Of a DNA stretch of 64,000 nucleotides, positions 24,948-36,481 are shown piece by piece. The notes beneath the pieces were generated by a model, which was given only the letters and a program-made list of their open reading frames with translations, did not search any database and was not told where the DNA came from. Both the position numbers and the translations under genes were made by a program. This DNA comes from Darksidea phi (lineage: Eukaryota > Ascomycota > Dothideomycetes > Pleosporales > Lentitheciaceae). Within the stretch, counting starts at the first letter, position 1. Every line of letters begins with the position of its first letter. The stretch is from positions 248,001 to 312,000 of the forward strand of contig JASJFT010000030.1 in NCBI GenBank assembly GCA_030770425.1, in the 5' to 3' direction.

Positions 24948-27900
24948 ATGCCTCGCAGCGATCGATACACGCACGACGACTACTCCGTCGGAGTTATATG
25001 TGCGCTCGCCGTGGAGAAGGCGGCCTTCGTGGCGATGCTGGACGAGGAGCACGTGCCTCTGCCGACGCCCAAGAGCGACGACAACAGCTACACCTTCGGC
25101 AGGATCGGGGAGCACAACATTGTGGCTGCATGCCTCCCTGCTGGCGTGATGGGCAATAATTCGGCTACGACGGTGGCGAAGGATATGCTGCGCACGTTCC
25201 CTATCAAGATCGGACTTATAGTCGGGGTAGGTGGAGGGGTATGGACCAACAAAGTTGATATTCGACTCGGGGATGTCGTCGTTAGCGAGCCGGACGGAAT
25301 ACACGGCGGGGTGGTGCAGTGGGACTTTGGTAAGATGGAAATAGGCGGCTTCAGGCGAATAGGGTCGCTAAATAAGCCACCGCGGCCGTTGCTAAACGCC
25401 GTGCAAGACCTTAAGACAGCGCATATGGTGGAGGGAGACAGGCTTGCAGAGCACCTAGTAAGGATGCTGCAGAATAAACCCAAAATGGCGCAAACGTTCA
25501 CGCACCAGGGCGTAGAGCACGACCGCCTGTACGAGTCGACCTACGGCCACGCGGGGGGCGAGACGTGCGACGGCTGCGACGGACAGGCTATCATAAGACG
25601 GCCACGAACGAGCTTGGATCCGCAGATCCACTACGGCAACATTGCCTCGGGCAACGAGGTAATGAAGGACGGTACGGTCCGAGACCGCATAGCGCGGGAA
25701 CAGGGCGTGATCTGCTTCGAGATGGAGGCAGCCGGGCTAATGGACAACTTCCCGTGCCTGGTAATCCGAGGCATATGCGACTATGCAGACTCGCACAAGA
25801 ACAAGCGATGGCAGCCGTACGCAGCAGCCACAGCAGCAGCCGTGGCTGTAGAGCTTCTCGGGGTGGTGCGGAAGCAAGCCGTTGAGGAGCTGGAACCAGC
25901 GAGTAGGTGATGTTCATACTTTACTATAATGCATTGACGCTAACTATTTGATGAAGAAATCTCCCGATACACAACGCCCTTCCGTCTCGAGGGGGTGCCG
26001 CGGGTGCGCCAGTTTATCGACCGGCCAGCGGAAATGGCGCAGCTCGAGAACGCGCTCCTGCCCAAGCAAGAACAGAGCGGGCAACAGAGCCAGCGACAGG
26101 GCTATCGACATGGCCAGCGACAGAAGGTCCATGTGCTGCGTGGACTTGGCGGCCTGGGAAAGACGCAACTGGCGGTCGAGTTTGCGCGGCGACACCACCA
26201 CCGGTTCAGCACAGTGTTCTGGCTGGACGGGAGAAGCAAAGACACGCTTAAGCGCAGCATTGCGAGCTGCGCAGGTAGGATCCCGCATAGTCAGATCCTC
26301 GAGACGAGCCGAGCGTATGCCACAGAGGGCAGCAGCGACATCGATGCGGTGGTGAAAGATGTCATGGACTGGCTCGCACAGCCAGACAACACGGCCTGGC
26401 TGCTAATCTTTGACAACGTCGACCGAGCGTATAGTTCGCAGGGCGGTAACCCTCAAGCATACGACGTGGAGCAGTACTTCTCCGGCGCCGATCACGGGTC
26501 AGTGTTGATCACGACTCGACTGGCGCGGCTGGAGCAGCTGGGCGAGCCGCAGCAGCTGGGCAGGGTGGACGAGGAGCAAGCGCGAGCGATCTTCGAGAGC
26601 TGGTACAGGAGAAAGCAAGGTAAGCTGCAAGCGGTGGACGGGTAACTGGTTATTAAGGGCGACAAAGTTGACAACTGCAATGTAGATAAGGAGGAAAGCA
26701 GACGGCTGCTCAAGCTGCTGGATGGCCTGCCGTTGGCCATTGCCCAGGCGGGAGCGTACCTGCAGGAGAGCGGGATGGGTCTCGCAGCCTACATCAGGTT
26801 CTACGAGCAGCAGTGGAGCGAGCTCATGGATTCAAAAGACGCGGCCAATGCTCCGCTGCAGGACTACCCCGAACGCAGCGTGTGGACGACCTGGGCCATC
26901 TCGTACCAAGCGATCCACGACACGCACGAGCCGACCGCTAATCTGCTGCTTCTATGGTCGTTCCTCGACAATAAGGACCTGTGGTTTGGGCTGTTTGCTG
27001 AAGCATGCGAACGGTCGACGGTGGCTGCGACGATGCTGGCAGAGTGGATCGGGGACGTGGCGAGCAGCGAGCTGACGTTCAGCCGGGCAATGCAGCGGCT
27101 GCGCAGCTACTCGCTGATCGAAGAGGTGGAGACGGGAAGCTACGCAACGCATCCGGTGGTGCATCGGTGGGCGCACCACTCCCAGGGCAAGCAGTTTGAG
27201 GTGAAGCTACGGCGACTGGCAGTAGGAGTAGTCGGATGGGCGGTGCCGAGCAGCTCAACCCGAGACTACTCAGCCATGCAGCGTCGGCTTCTTCCTCATG
27301 CTCAGTCGAGCTCTCAGTGGATGATCGTAAGTCAGAAAGAGCAGAGCATAGAGAGAAATGGAAACTACGATAAGGATGATAAAAGAGACGATGAAAGGAA
27401 GACCATTCTAGACGCAATCCATTTTATAGGCCTCCTCTACGCAGACCAAGGTAAGCTGGTCGAGGCAGAGCAAATGTACGAGCGGGCGCTGCGAGGGTAC
27501 GAGGAGGCACTAGGACCCAAGCACACGTCAACCCTGTGGACGGTCAACAACCTAGGCAACCTCTACTACAACCAAAGCAAGCCGGGCGAGGCTGAGCAGA
27601 TGTACGAGCGGGCGCTGCGAGGGTTAGAGGAGGCACTAGGATCAAACCACACGTTGACACTTAACACAATCAACAACCTGGGCCTCCTCTATGCAAACCA
27701 AGTCAAGCTAGGCAAGGCTGAGCAGATGTACGAGCGGGCGCTGCGAGGAAAGGAGGAGGCACTAGGATATAATCATACGTCAACACTCGACACGGTTAAT
27801 AACCTAGGCCTCCTCCACTTCAAGCAGGGCAAGCTGGTTGAGGCAGAGCAGATGTACGAGCGGGCGCTACGAGGGTACGAGGAGGCACTGGGACCCAAGC

Positions 27901-28133
27901 ACACGTCGACACTTGACACAGTCAACAACCTGGGCATCCTCTACTTTAACCAAGGCAAGCTGGTCGAGGCCGAGCAGATGTACGAGCGGGCGCTACGAGG
28001 GTACGAGGAGGCACTGGGACCTAAACACAAGACGACACTGCAGACGACCTGCAACCTGGGCAACATCCACAAAAATCAAGGCAAGCTGGCTGAGGCAGAG
28101 CAGATGTACGAGCGGCCGCGCTGTGGGGGTTAG
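24948..28133 (+). CDS. NLR protein: PNP_UDP - NB-ARC - TPR (kinesin light chain type)
   Basis: Fungal NOD-like receptor, presumably intracellular and involved in non-self recognition. Exons 24948-25902, 25957-26619 and 26686-28133 (introns 54 and 66 bp) give 1021 residues. Residues ~8-305 are a nucleoside phosphorylase domain (VGVICALAVEKAAFVAMLDE at the start, FEMEAAGLMDNFP and IRGICDYADSHKN near the end). NB-ARC follows: P-loop GLGGLGKTQ at ~381-389, Walker B WLLIFDNVD, sensor GSVLITTR, then LDGLPLAIAQAGAYL. From ~788 there are 42-residue TPR units that are nearly identical in sequence (EAEQMYERALRGYEEALGP). The frame ends at an in-frame TAG (28131-28133) inside the array; an open frame with more TPR sequence continues to 28424, so the protein may be truncated relative to other alleles. 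GC-rich, unlike the RIP block next to it. Confidence 0.9.
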
Positions 28134-28350
28134 GAGGCACTAGAACCCAAGCACACGTCGACACCCGACACGGTCGGCAACCTGGGCCTTCTCTACAAAA
28201 ATCAAGGCAAGCTGGTCGAGGCTGAGCAGATATATGAGCGGGCGCTGCGAGGATACGAGGTACTGGGACCTAAACACAAGACGACACTGCAGACGACCTG
28301 CAACCTGGGCAACAACCACAAGGACCAAGGCAAGCTGGCTGAGGCAGGAG
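27429..28350 (+). repeat. 126-bp tandem repeats encoding TPR units
   Basis: The marker GAGCAGATGTACGAGCGGGC recurs at 27468, 27594, 27720, 27846, 27972, 28098 and, degenerate, 28224: a constant 126-bp period over seven starts. Units 5 and 6 are almost identical at DNA level. Unit 6 carries the local scramble and TAG stop, unit 7 lacks one codon and an eighth unit is partial. Confidence 0.93.
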
Positions 28351-28424
28351 AGACGCCCCCTGCAATCCGCAAGATCGAAGACACGCGAGCATATTCAGTT
28401 GCTAGCAGTGCAACCGCCCTGTAA
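28134..28424 (+). pseudogene. orphaned 3' tail of the NLR TPR array
   Basis: Ninety-six further codons stay open in the same frame after the TAG at 28131-28133 and end at TAA 28422-28424. They encode one more full TPR unit (EALEPKHTSTPDTVGNLGLL), a part unit and a short non-repeat C-terminus. It is translated only if the stop is suppressed or absent in other alleles. Confidence 0.75.
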
Positions 28425-28661
28425 TTCGCAGCAAGATGAAGAAAGCGATTTAATTGTTAGAAAGCTCTAACAGTGAAACGAAACACAAACATATAGTTAC
28501 TAAGTTACTGTATACCTTTTGTGGAAGTGATAAGGCCCTGTGAAATACGTGTGACTTTAAGTCTCGACTATCACGTGTAATCTCAGCTTTACGGTGGCAG
28601 CTTGAGTTAGTTATGCTGCATAACAGGCGCATGTACTGTAATAATAGATGAATAATGTATA

Positions 28662-28811
28662 AAGGGGTTTCTGCAAGCGTGTCGACAAGGTCATCTGCTA
28701 ACGGTGTCTAGACCAAACTAGGAAAGGCGCATATTAAGCGAGGCAAGGGCACGCATGGGATGAGAACGGAGCGGCGTGCAGGAACCGGAAACCGCAAGTG
28801 CAAGCCACTGT
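28662..28811 (-). repeat. right ~150-bp inverted repeat flanking the NLR gene
   Basis: Reverse complement resembles 24461-24608 end to end. Together the two copies enclose exactly the NLR transcription unit. Confidence 0.85.
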
Positions 28812-29351
28812 ATTTATCGAAGATAGAATGACAGACGGGACAATTCCAGAAGACAAAAGCGACTTGAAGGTCAGATGATCTGAGTTGCTTATCACGACTT
28901 CAAGCGTCTGCACAGCCTCAGGCTGACAGCTGACATGCTTGGCTGTATGAATGACATAAGTAATTTACAGCGATCAAGATCAACTTGTTCTAGCCTAACT
29001 TGGAAGGTCTTTGATCAGAAGTACCGACCGGGGCGGCGAGATCGCATGAATATGCGCGGCACGCCAACCATAGGGCTGATATTGATTGTTTAGCATTAAA
29101 GTACGTTTCGGAGAGTTAGACAGAACAATATAGAAGTAAGCTAGAGGAGTGGAAGCTTTATGCTTGTGGCATACAGAAAGGACACAGTTTTGCACGACCA
29201 AGGCCAAAAAGTGTAGTAGAATCGTTCTCCTTGAGCCAAACAGGATGTAGAGTATCTTAAGAAGGCACAGAAATTATTCCGTCCTGGCTACAGTAATAGC
29301 TAGCTATCATGAGAGAAGAATCATCGCCTAAAGTCGAAGTACCTATACTTT

Positions 29352-29390
29352 GTCTCGCTACACCGTGCGTCTCGCGACCCAGGGACAGAC
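29352..29390 (-). repeat. 39-bp inverted repeat, right copy
   Basis: Reverse complement equals 6715-6753 at 38 of 39 positions. Read on the minus strand it starts GTCTGTCCCTGGGTCGCGAG, as on the left. Confidence 0.85.
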
Positions 29391-29637
29391 CTTACTATTA
29401 AAAGCCACTCTATAGGTGGAGGCTTTGAGATTTATAATTTATTTATAACAGAGCAGCAAAATTGATCGTATCGCAAAGGGTATTTGATACTGATAAAGCT
29501 ATTCTACTACTAAGCTAAATCTAGTATTTGACCAACACCTGCAATGCAGGACTAAGGAAGCTATGAACAAGTTCACGGGCGGATAAAGTGAGTCTCATCT
29601 AGTCGAAAGTGAGCTCCGTCCTAAGTGAGAGTGACCC

Positions 29638-30312
29638 TCAAGCCTTGTTGAACACCTCGGGGCATTCGATGGCAACCTTGAGTGCTTCCTCTAAGTCTGG
29701 GCGCTTGCTTAGCAGGGACTTCAAAGCGTTGATGTGTTTATCGCTGGTGAGGATCAGAGACTTCGGCTGAACGAGTGTCAGGAGGGTCATGATATCTTGA
29801 AGGTCGGTAGCTTCCTTCGGGGTGCCCTGTCGCTGGTGCTGGGAGAGGATCTTCTCTCGCAGAAGCCAACGAGGACTAAGCACCGAGGTAGTTGCATTCT
29901 CCACGGCCAGGCTGATACGGTCGTTGTCTGGCTTGCTGAGATCATACTGGGTGCGACCTTTCCAGACCTCGAAATCAAACATCTCGATGTCCACTAGCGC
30001 CTCCTCGCCGTTGTCTGAAGTGATACGTACGGCCGGTAAGGCGATGCCATACAGCATCTTCTTGGCAAAATATTGGGGATAGTCGGTGAATAGTTTGCTG
30101 GAGAGCTTCTCGGCGTCAAGATTCCTAGCTGAATCGGGTTGGATGATCAAGTCGATGTCTTCAGTGCCGCGTTTCGGGAGCTGGTTTGCTGCGGCGAGCA
30201 AGCAGCAGGCGGCGCCCCCGATGATACCGAATGTGACATTCTCTTGCTGGAGGACCAGCGTGAGAATGCTCACGGCACGTCCAAGCTCAGCAGGGCTGAG
30301 AACCTGAGGCAT
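29638..30312 (-). CDS. nucleotidyltransferase-fold protein (AbiEii/NTase-like)
   Basis: Single-exon gene of 224 residues, start at the ATG 30312. Residues ~28-57 read FGIIGGAACCLLAAANQL followed by RGTEDIDLII, the GG..A..R-x-T-x-D-I-D-L pattern of the minimal nucleotidyltransferase fold, with D-x-D as probable metal ligands; a third acidic position may be the DIEMFDF stretch. The rest is predicted alpha/beta then helical (SPRWLLREKILSQHQRQGT, ATDLQDIMTLL). Such genes are widespread and uncharacterised in filamentous fungi; bacterial relatives with this fold include the AbiEii toxin-type transferases, but substrate and role here are unknown. It lies just outside the 39-bp repeat and next to the NLR. 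Its upstream region holds an 82-bp direct repeat. Confidence 0.75.
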   Translation of the reverse strand: MPQVLSPAELGRAVSILTLVLQQENVTFGIIGGAACCLLAAANQLPKRGTEDIDLIIQPDSARNLDAEKLSSKLFTDYPQYFAKKMLYGIALPAVRITSDNGEEALVDIEMFDFEVWKGRTQYDLSKPDNDRISLAVENATTSVLSPRWLLREKILSQHQRQGTPKEATDLQDIMTLLTLVQPKSLILTSDKHINALKSLLSKRPDLEEALKVAIECPEVFNKA

Positions 30313-30330
30313 TGCTACTAGAGAATAAAA

Positions 30331-30512
30331 CGGTAAGCTTTAATTGAGGCTATGTAGGGCCCCTGAAGTATTCGGAAGAGTTATTGACGTACCGAAGATA
30401 GTATGATACAATGAGTGTTGATACCCTTTAGGATAAGCTTTGGTTGAGGCTATGTAGGACCCCTGAAGTTGTCAGAAGAGTTGTTGAGGTACCAAAGATA
30501 GAATCGACCTTG
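30331..30512. repeat. 82-bp direct repeat pair upstream of the NTase gene
   Basis: 30331-30412 and 30431-30512 share the order TAAGCTTT..TTGAGGCTATGTAGG and CCCCTGAAGT, with a 100-bp period. Position suggests duplicated promoter sequence. Confidence 0.85.
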
Positions 30513-30796
30513 ATGTATGGACTGATCAGTGAAATATCGATTCATGGGAGGTCCTTTTATTAGTTTGGGATCAGAGTTCCGTAGAGCTCTGTTACTGCAC
30601 TGCGCAACTGCAATGTCCGTTGGTGGACGAAAAATTTACACAATTCCATACTTCTGCAAGCAGGCTTCCCTGGGGTTGCTCAGCGGGAGAGCCGCCTTTC
30701 TACCCGTTACCCATGGAACCCTGCTTCATATCCTCGCCTTTCCACGGTTCGTGGATGAAATAGAGTCATCGGGCAATGTGGCGTTAGAAACAGTCA

Positions 30797-30856
30797 CGTT
30801 GAATTACAACGCCGAACAAAGGAAGCTGCGTTGAATTACAACGCCGAACAAAGGAA
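30797..30856. repeat. 28-bp direct repeat pair
   Basis: Identical 28-bp blocks (CGTTGAATTACAACGCCGAA...) at 30797 and 30829, separated by four bases. Confidence 0.9.
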
Positions 30857-32638
30857 CGCCCTGGGGCACTAACTACATTCGTCGCTACGAATTCCAGCCT
30901 TCTTCATGTGATTTCCCGTCATCCCACCCCGTCGGTGACAGCTGCTATGCACCCTGCATTGTTTCCGCAAGCAGCCTTCCCTGTAGTTCGTCAACCCACA
31001 ATTTCCATCAGAGTCACATAATCTACGCACCCGTCATTGATTCGTTACAAACTATCATCGCATCCGGCTTCCTTTGTCTTTGAGTAACCAACTCCCGGTG
31101 CGTTATTCACGCTAGCAGTGGTTAACCTGCTTTCTGTTGAAAACGTCGTTTAGCAAGTGGAAATGGGACTATTATCCCTTGGTCCATGCGTGGTGCTTTT
31201 GGAACGGTCGTCCGTACCTGAGCAGATTGCTGATGTCATATTATTCCTTTCCTGTACTCGTAGTTTGATAGCACTCTTCGCTCTTCGAACAAGGCAACCG
31301 CCCCCAAATCTTAAATGCCACGAGAAGAGCGACCCAGTGCTTCCTGGACACAATAATGGCTTCTGTGATTCTTACTTATTGAGGTAATAAAGATGTGAAA
31401 TTAACTATCGGATATGGTGCAATATTGTTGTACCTAGCAAAAAGATGTGTACCATGGTCCATCGATCGTTAGCGAGAAACATAATTAAGATTTTAGCAGG
31501 CAGAACTGCACCGCAGATTGAAGGGCATGCCGGAATAAATTCTAGCCTGTGTTCGTTTACAAGATCTTCTCAGTAAATACTACGAAAAGTTTCTCGAAAG
31601 ACATGGTGATATCGGCGGTGGCAGAGCCAAAATCTCTTGTGCTAACAACGTGATCGACTACTTAAACTCTGGGAATTCGCAGGATAGGTCTTCATATACG
31701 GCGGCGAATGGAATGCGCCGGTTCCTGGGCCATAGGTCGTAGACTTCTATAACAGAATGATGACCTCTCCAAGCCCGCTACACGCGTCCGAGCAAATGCA
31801 TCGAACACAGCTACACAAACCGTTACTCGCTAATACTGCTACACCGTCGACTATGCTTTTGCCCGATACCCCACTATCCACCTTACTACCATCACAGGCC
31901 CAACAAACGCGAATGCCATCGTCAAAGAACATATCCTCACCCCTCCAGTACAAACAACACTCTTTACAAAAAGCCCCAGAGCGAACTATACCTGTCAATG
32001 TCCCCAAATGCATTGCAGCGACCTGACAAAGGAAGCAAAGTGGCAGGGCAGGAAAAACACCGCGCAACCTCCGGCAAAACAGCACACCAAACCACGTACT
32101 ACAATGAACCCCCTCTTCCCTCCCTTCCACAGCACCGAAAACCCCCTCCATCCGCCTCACCTTCCCACATACTTATTCTACACCGCATCGGTATCACCCA
32201 TTAACCACACGTGCACCATCCCAACGCCAGCCCGGAGAAACAGTAGTAGCTACTTTGCCGGTCATACCCATTCTAAGTGCGGCATTACCCTTCATTTCTC
32301 ACCAATGCATTCTACATATCCCTACATAGCAAACGAAGCTGTCCGGCAGGAGAAAGTGCAGAGAAAGAAGTGAGAAAAGGATAAACGACTTGCTTCAGCC
32401 GCAAGCTAAGATCCGCGAGTTACTGTGCTTCGAAGCAGCACGCGCTTCGCAAAAACGGAGGTACGAAACCGCGAGAGGAAAAAAGTGGCTTGTCATACCA
32501 GAGCTCTGATAGAATACCATTCCAAGGCATCACCTTACATTCCATCGTTAAAGTAACAAAGAAAGCCACGGATATCCAGTATGCCAAACGCCATTCACCA
32601 CACACCCATAGCCCGCTCATGCCCACCCACCGCTCGCT

Positions 32639-35600
32639 CTAGAACCCAAATTTACTCTTCACAGCGCCCATAACGAATCCCCTCTTCTGCTTGTTCACAA
32701 ACTTATTTACATCGTCCGCCCAGCCCTTACTATTATTACTCAGATTGTCCATACCGTCACCGACTAGTCCCAACTTCTCCGTACGCTCGTTCAACGTTCT
32801 GCTCGCCCACGCGCCCCACCCTTCGTTCGCATCTACTGGCTGAGAGGAAGGATAGGACGGGTAGCCGGGGGATGACGCACCGGCACGGCCTGCACGGCGC
32901 TCTTGTTGGCGTTGATGCTCGGCGTCAGAGCGGGCTTGCGCGAGCATGCGTTTTGAGGGCGGACGGTTGGGACCACCGATGAGGAGGTCCATGTCTTGGG
33001 GCGTAATGTATTGGGTTCCAGAGAGCCATTGCAAGTTTGAGATCGTGGGACGAGGTGGGATAAGGAGTTCGGGATTCAGTAGTGTATCGCGGGTTTGGTC
33101 ACTACACGCTGTCAGTAATCTTGGCTTGATTTGAAGGCCGAATGACTCACAGCTTCAAGTTCGTCCCAAAAATGTTGATCAAGGCCATCTCAGCAGGGCC
33201 TTTCCATCCGAGAATATCTCCCGTGTTCGTAATGACAGCTTCAGAGAACCGCCGCACATCAAGTACATCGGATACTTTGACGGATCCAATCTCCTTCAGC
33301 GCGGGTATTGAGAATCCTCGTGCATATCCATCGCCGTATAGGCCAAGCAAAGCGTAGCCGAGCTCTTCGTACCGCACAATAGTAGCGGTGTCGCATAGGA
33401 ACTGATCCCACGTCTTATGTGCGCCCTTCTGTGACGCTGGCTTGAATATTCTCACGCCAGAGGAGGTAACTGCCAGCAGCACACCGTTGATCTTCGATCC
33501 ATTTCGAAGCCCAGACACGGCAGCTTGGGAAGCATATGCGGGGCGGCCGGTGTCTGCGTATATTGGACATATGCTAATAACCTTATCGTCGAGTGACAGA
33601 ACGCCAGCGAAGGTGGTGGTATAACGCCCGCTCACCTCAGGAAGGAGTTTGAAAGTCGCAACATGTCCGAGGTTGGTGCCAACATGAAGAAGGATACTCG
33701 AGTAGTCGTCACCTTCCAGTGCCATGACGCTGAACTCGATGCTTGTCGGCCATTCCGGCTTCGATGTACTTTGAGCCGAACTTCGTCGGAAACTAGCACG
33801 CTTGTCCGACTTAATGAAGTCTGTGACATTGGAATGGTAGATGATAGCTGGACCTCTTAGGTCAACGATTGCCAAACTGCCGCCCTCGAAGCCCGCAGCG
33901 ACGAAGCCCACATCCGAATGCTTCAAAGCTGTTACTGGTCCGTTGCTCTCGTTGAGAAGTGTGAATGGAAGCATTCCCTCTTTCAAATCCGCTTCGGTGC
34001 GATCGAGAATGTTGGTTAAAGCACCCTGAGCGTTGTCACTAGGGAGCGGCTCTTGGGCGGGATGTTTGTTGATGCCCCATCTAAACACAACGACTTCTCC
34101 CGATCTTAGGCCAACAGAAAGTTCAGACGCAGCACCAGCGAACGAGATTCGCATGACTTCAACGTTCTCTTGGCGTCCCACGGCGCGCGCGACGTCAACC
34201 TGAAGTAGTGCATCGTTCTCAATTTCATCGTGGTGTCCCGCATCCCAGAGCCTCACGGTGCCGTCTCCATGTGATGTCTGGACTATGTTGCGGTGCTCGA
34301 ACCTTTTGAGGGGGTAATTCGCCTCGTGGCCACCAGTAATGAATTTGGGGCCGTGTTGACGCTTTTCCGTCATACCTAGCCATCTCGTGCGCTCAACAGG
34401 AGAAAGGTTCGCGTGGTTGACGAAAGGATGTACAAGGGTAAGAGATAAATGGAGTTGGTTGGTAGGTGTGATGGGTATGCCACTTGGGAAAGACAAACTG
34501 ATTAGCTCACCAGATGCAAGAAGTGCTATGATGGCGATTGGGTCCTGGCATCCTGCGAAATGCGGACTTGCTCGTGGAATGAGACATAGGTCGATGACTT
34601 CGGTGCCCGGCGGACACGGCAAGATCCTCTGGCGCTTCGGATTCTCGAAATGGCCTGACAATACCTGCCACGATGATGTATTGTACACCGGCGTTCGGCC
34701 CAGCTCGAAGAATGTCAGGCTCTTAGAGGCGATGTTGGAAGGCTGGCCACCTGCAACGAGAATGCCAGTGTCATCCGGATCCTCGTTGGCGCACCATGCA
34801 ATCTTGAATATCGGACTTTTAAGAGCAAAAGTACCCGGTGCAGCTCCTGGGCTGAATGTGCCTGGACCGGGCTTGTCTACATTCGTATCCTGCAATGTCC
34901 TAGCCTGGATTATTCTGCCATCCTTTGGATCCCATACAACAAGGCTGCTGTCTTCGTGCCCGGTCAACACGAAGGTGCCGGTCGGATGCCATACAGCCTG
35001 CGTCAACGGCGGAATCCTCTCTTTAAAGATGGAGCCAGGATCCGAGTCTCCGCCAGGTGCACCTTTCGGCAGTACATATTCGAAAAACTTGATAGCCTTA
35101 TTCTGCTTGAACGAGTATATGACCGCTCCGGCATTGTACCCGATTAGCAAGCTCCCAATGTCTCGCGGGTGCAGCGACAGCGTAACAACCGACGTCAACC
35201 TTGACCGCGGAAACTTCTCCCTCCACAGATTCGGTATCCTGAACTGGGTAAGGTGCTCCCTATCCAGGTCATACGCCAGCACCTCTCCATTCGTAGTTCC
35301 TAGCAGCGCATAGTCGAGCGTGGGGTCGCTGTGCAGCGCGGTGATTTTTGCGGGCGGCGAATGCGCGTTCGATAGTCTCTTCGTCTCGAGGGAGAATACG
35401 GAGAAGTCGTTGCGTGAGTCGACGCACAGGAGCTTCTCGGCGCAGAACTGGAGAATCTTCACGGAGGCAGGGTGTGGGAGGGGGAAGACGACTTCGACGC
35501 GCTTCTGGCCAAAGACGTAAATCTGACCCGGGCCGAATTTACTCTCGTTGGTGCCGATGGCGAGGAGGGATTGTACGGGATCATAGGCGATTTGGGAGAT

Positions 35601-35792
35601 CTGCGAGTTGAGGCCATAGTTCTTGATCTACACAGAAGGGTCAGCGTACGCTTCGGAAAGGGCATAGAGCTCCCGGAATCAGCGGCACGGCGGGGTACAG
35701 CATACATAATCAAGCACAAACAGGTCAGGTCCTAAGCCTGTAGAAAGGTCGTTGTGAATGCCGGCCTGTTTTCCACGTAAAAGGTGTGCCAT
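32639..35792 (-). CDS. sro7: Sro7/Lgl/tomosyn family WD40 exocytosis regulator
   Basis: Binds the plasma-membrane t-SNARE and Rab GTPase in yeast relatives and promotes docking and fusion of secretory vesicles. Exons 35792-35706, 35627-33151 and 33101-32639 give 1008 residues, the usual length. Exon 1 reads MAHLLRGKQAGIHNDLS and ends PDLFVLDY; exon 2 continues IKNYGLNSQISQIAYDPVQS, the conserved N-terminus of the family. The middle forms two WD40 propellers (for example VWHPTGTFVLTGHEDSSLVV). The C-terminus ends with a tomosyn-like R-SNARE-related segment (ADDVNKFVNKQKRGFVMGA). Introns 35705-35628 (donor GTATGC) and 33150-33102 (donor GTGAGT) fit consensus, and total length is a multiple of three. 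Core gene, no sign of damage. Confidence 0.92.
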
Positions 35793-36481
35793 GTTGGTGT
35801 CTCATATTTTGTTGTGGCACGGCGGAGCAAGAGAGCTGACGGCAAGATCGCCAGGGCTTGGGGCTGCATTCCACCCAGGGCCCTGATGACGTAAAAAGCT
35901 TCAAACAGCACTTCAAACCACACTTTGCGCTGGCTATGTTCGCATGGTATTGAGCACTTCCGTGGAAATTGTGCAAAGGCAGTAAAGCAGGCACCCCACC
36001 TCTCAACTGGTAATTATATGAAGGCTGGGCTGAGGAACAGCGGCGCGGTGGCACTGCAGGAACGCGCGGTGTCACTGGCGGTGACGTAGAGCGGGGCAGG
36101 TTTAAGCGAGGAGGGCTTGTTGAAGGGTCCAAGACGGATACAACGGATGCACCACAAGCAGACCAATACCCGCTTGCGCGAACGACCCATGTCTTCAAAA
36201 ACACCGGTCTAGTATTACAATCTTCTCGAGTTACGTACTTTTCCGAACGCTCAAAGACCCGGTGTTTCACAGGTACTAGTACACTCCCACACCACCTCCC
36301 CCCTTACCAACGTCCAACACGCATAAGGAGAAAAGAACTACACCTTGGCAATGCCGGCCGGCTCGAGTAACACACCTTGACCTGCCCAAGTGCCAATACA
36401 CAACGCCGGGATATGATATATGGTATCCAAGTCATACCACCCCAACCCCCCCGTAACGCCCTGTTCATCTTACAAAAGCCC
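35793..36481. other. intergenic region, Sro7 promoter
   Basis: Lies between the Sro7 start and the 3' end of the next minus-strand gene. No further coding sequence was found; it should hold the Sro7 promoter and 5' UTR. Confidence 0.5.

Larger units (their letters stand above)
28425..29637. other. intergenic region containing both right-hand inverted repeats
   Basis: No gene is seen in 1.2 kb. It holds the right ~150-bp repeat (28662-28811) and the right 39-bp repeat (29352-29390). Between and around them the sequence has no readable coding segment. Confidence 0.6.
30313..32638. other. intergenic region with two direct repeats
   Basis: No convincing gene in 2.3 kb. It contains the 82-bp direct repeat pair (30331-30412, 30431-30512) close to the nucleotidyltransferase start, and a 28-bp direct repeat at 30797-30824 and 30829-30856. 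Short open frames here lack ATG starts, homology or splice context. Confidence 0.55.

Noticed and set aside
24680..25304. Open frames overlapping the NLR start on both strands
   Set aside because: They are antisense or leader shadows of GC-rich NLR sequence and a CA microsatellite.
28098..28224. Frameshift between TPR units 6 and 7 of the NLR
   Set aside because: The markers at 28098 and 28224 are exactly 126 bp apart, so the overall frame is kept; only a compensated local change and a TAG are present.
6715..29390. A Starship giant element
   Set aside because: No DUF3435-type tyrosine recombinase captain was seen at either end; the only DNA transposase is pogo/Fot1-like.
30529..30834. Possible small gene of ~100 codons upstream of the NTase gene
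   Set aside because: It has no ATG start at its 5' end, no recognisable motif, and contains a direct repeat.
31747..32373. Overlapping open frames on both strands
   Set aside because: Low-complexity translations without splice context or family resemblance.
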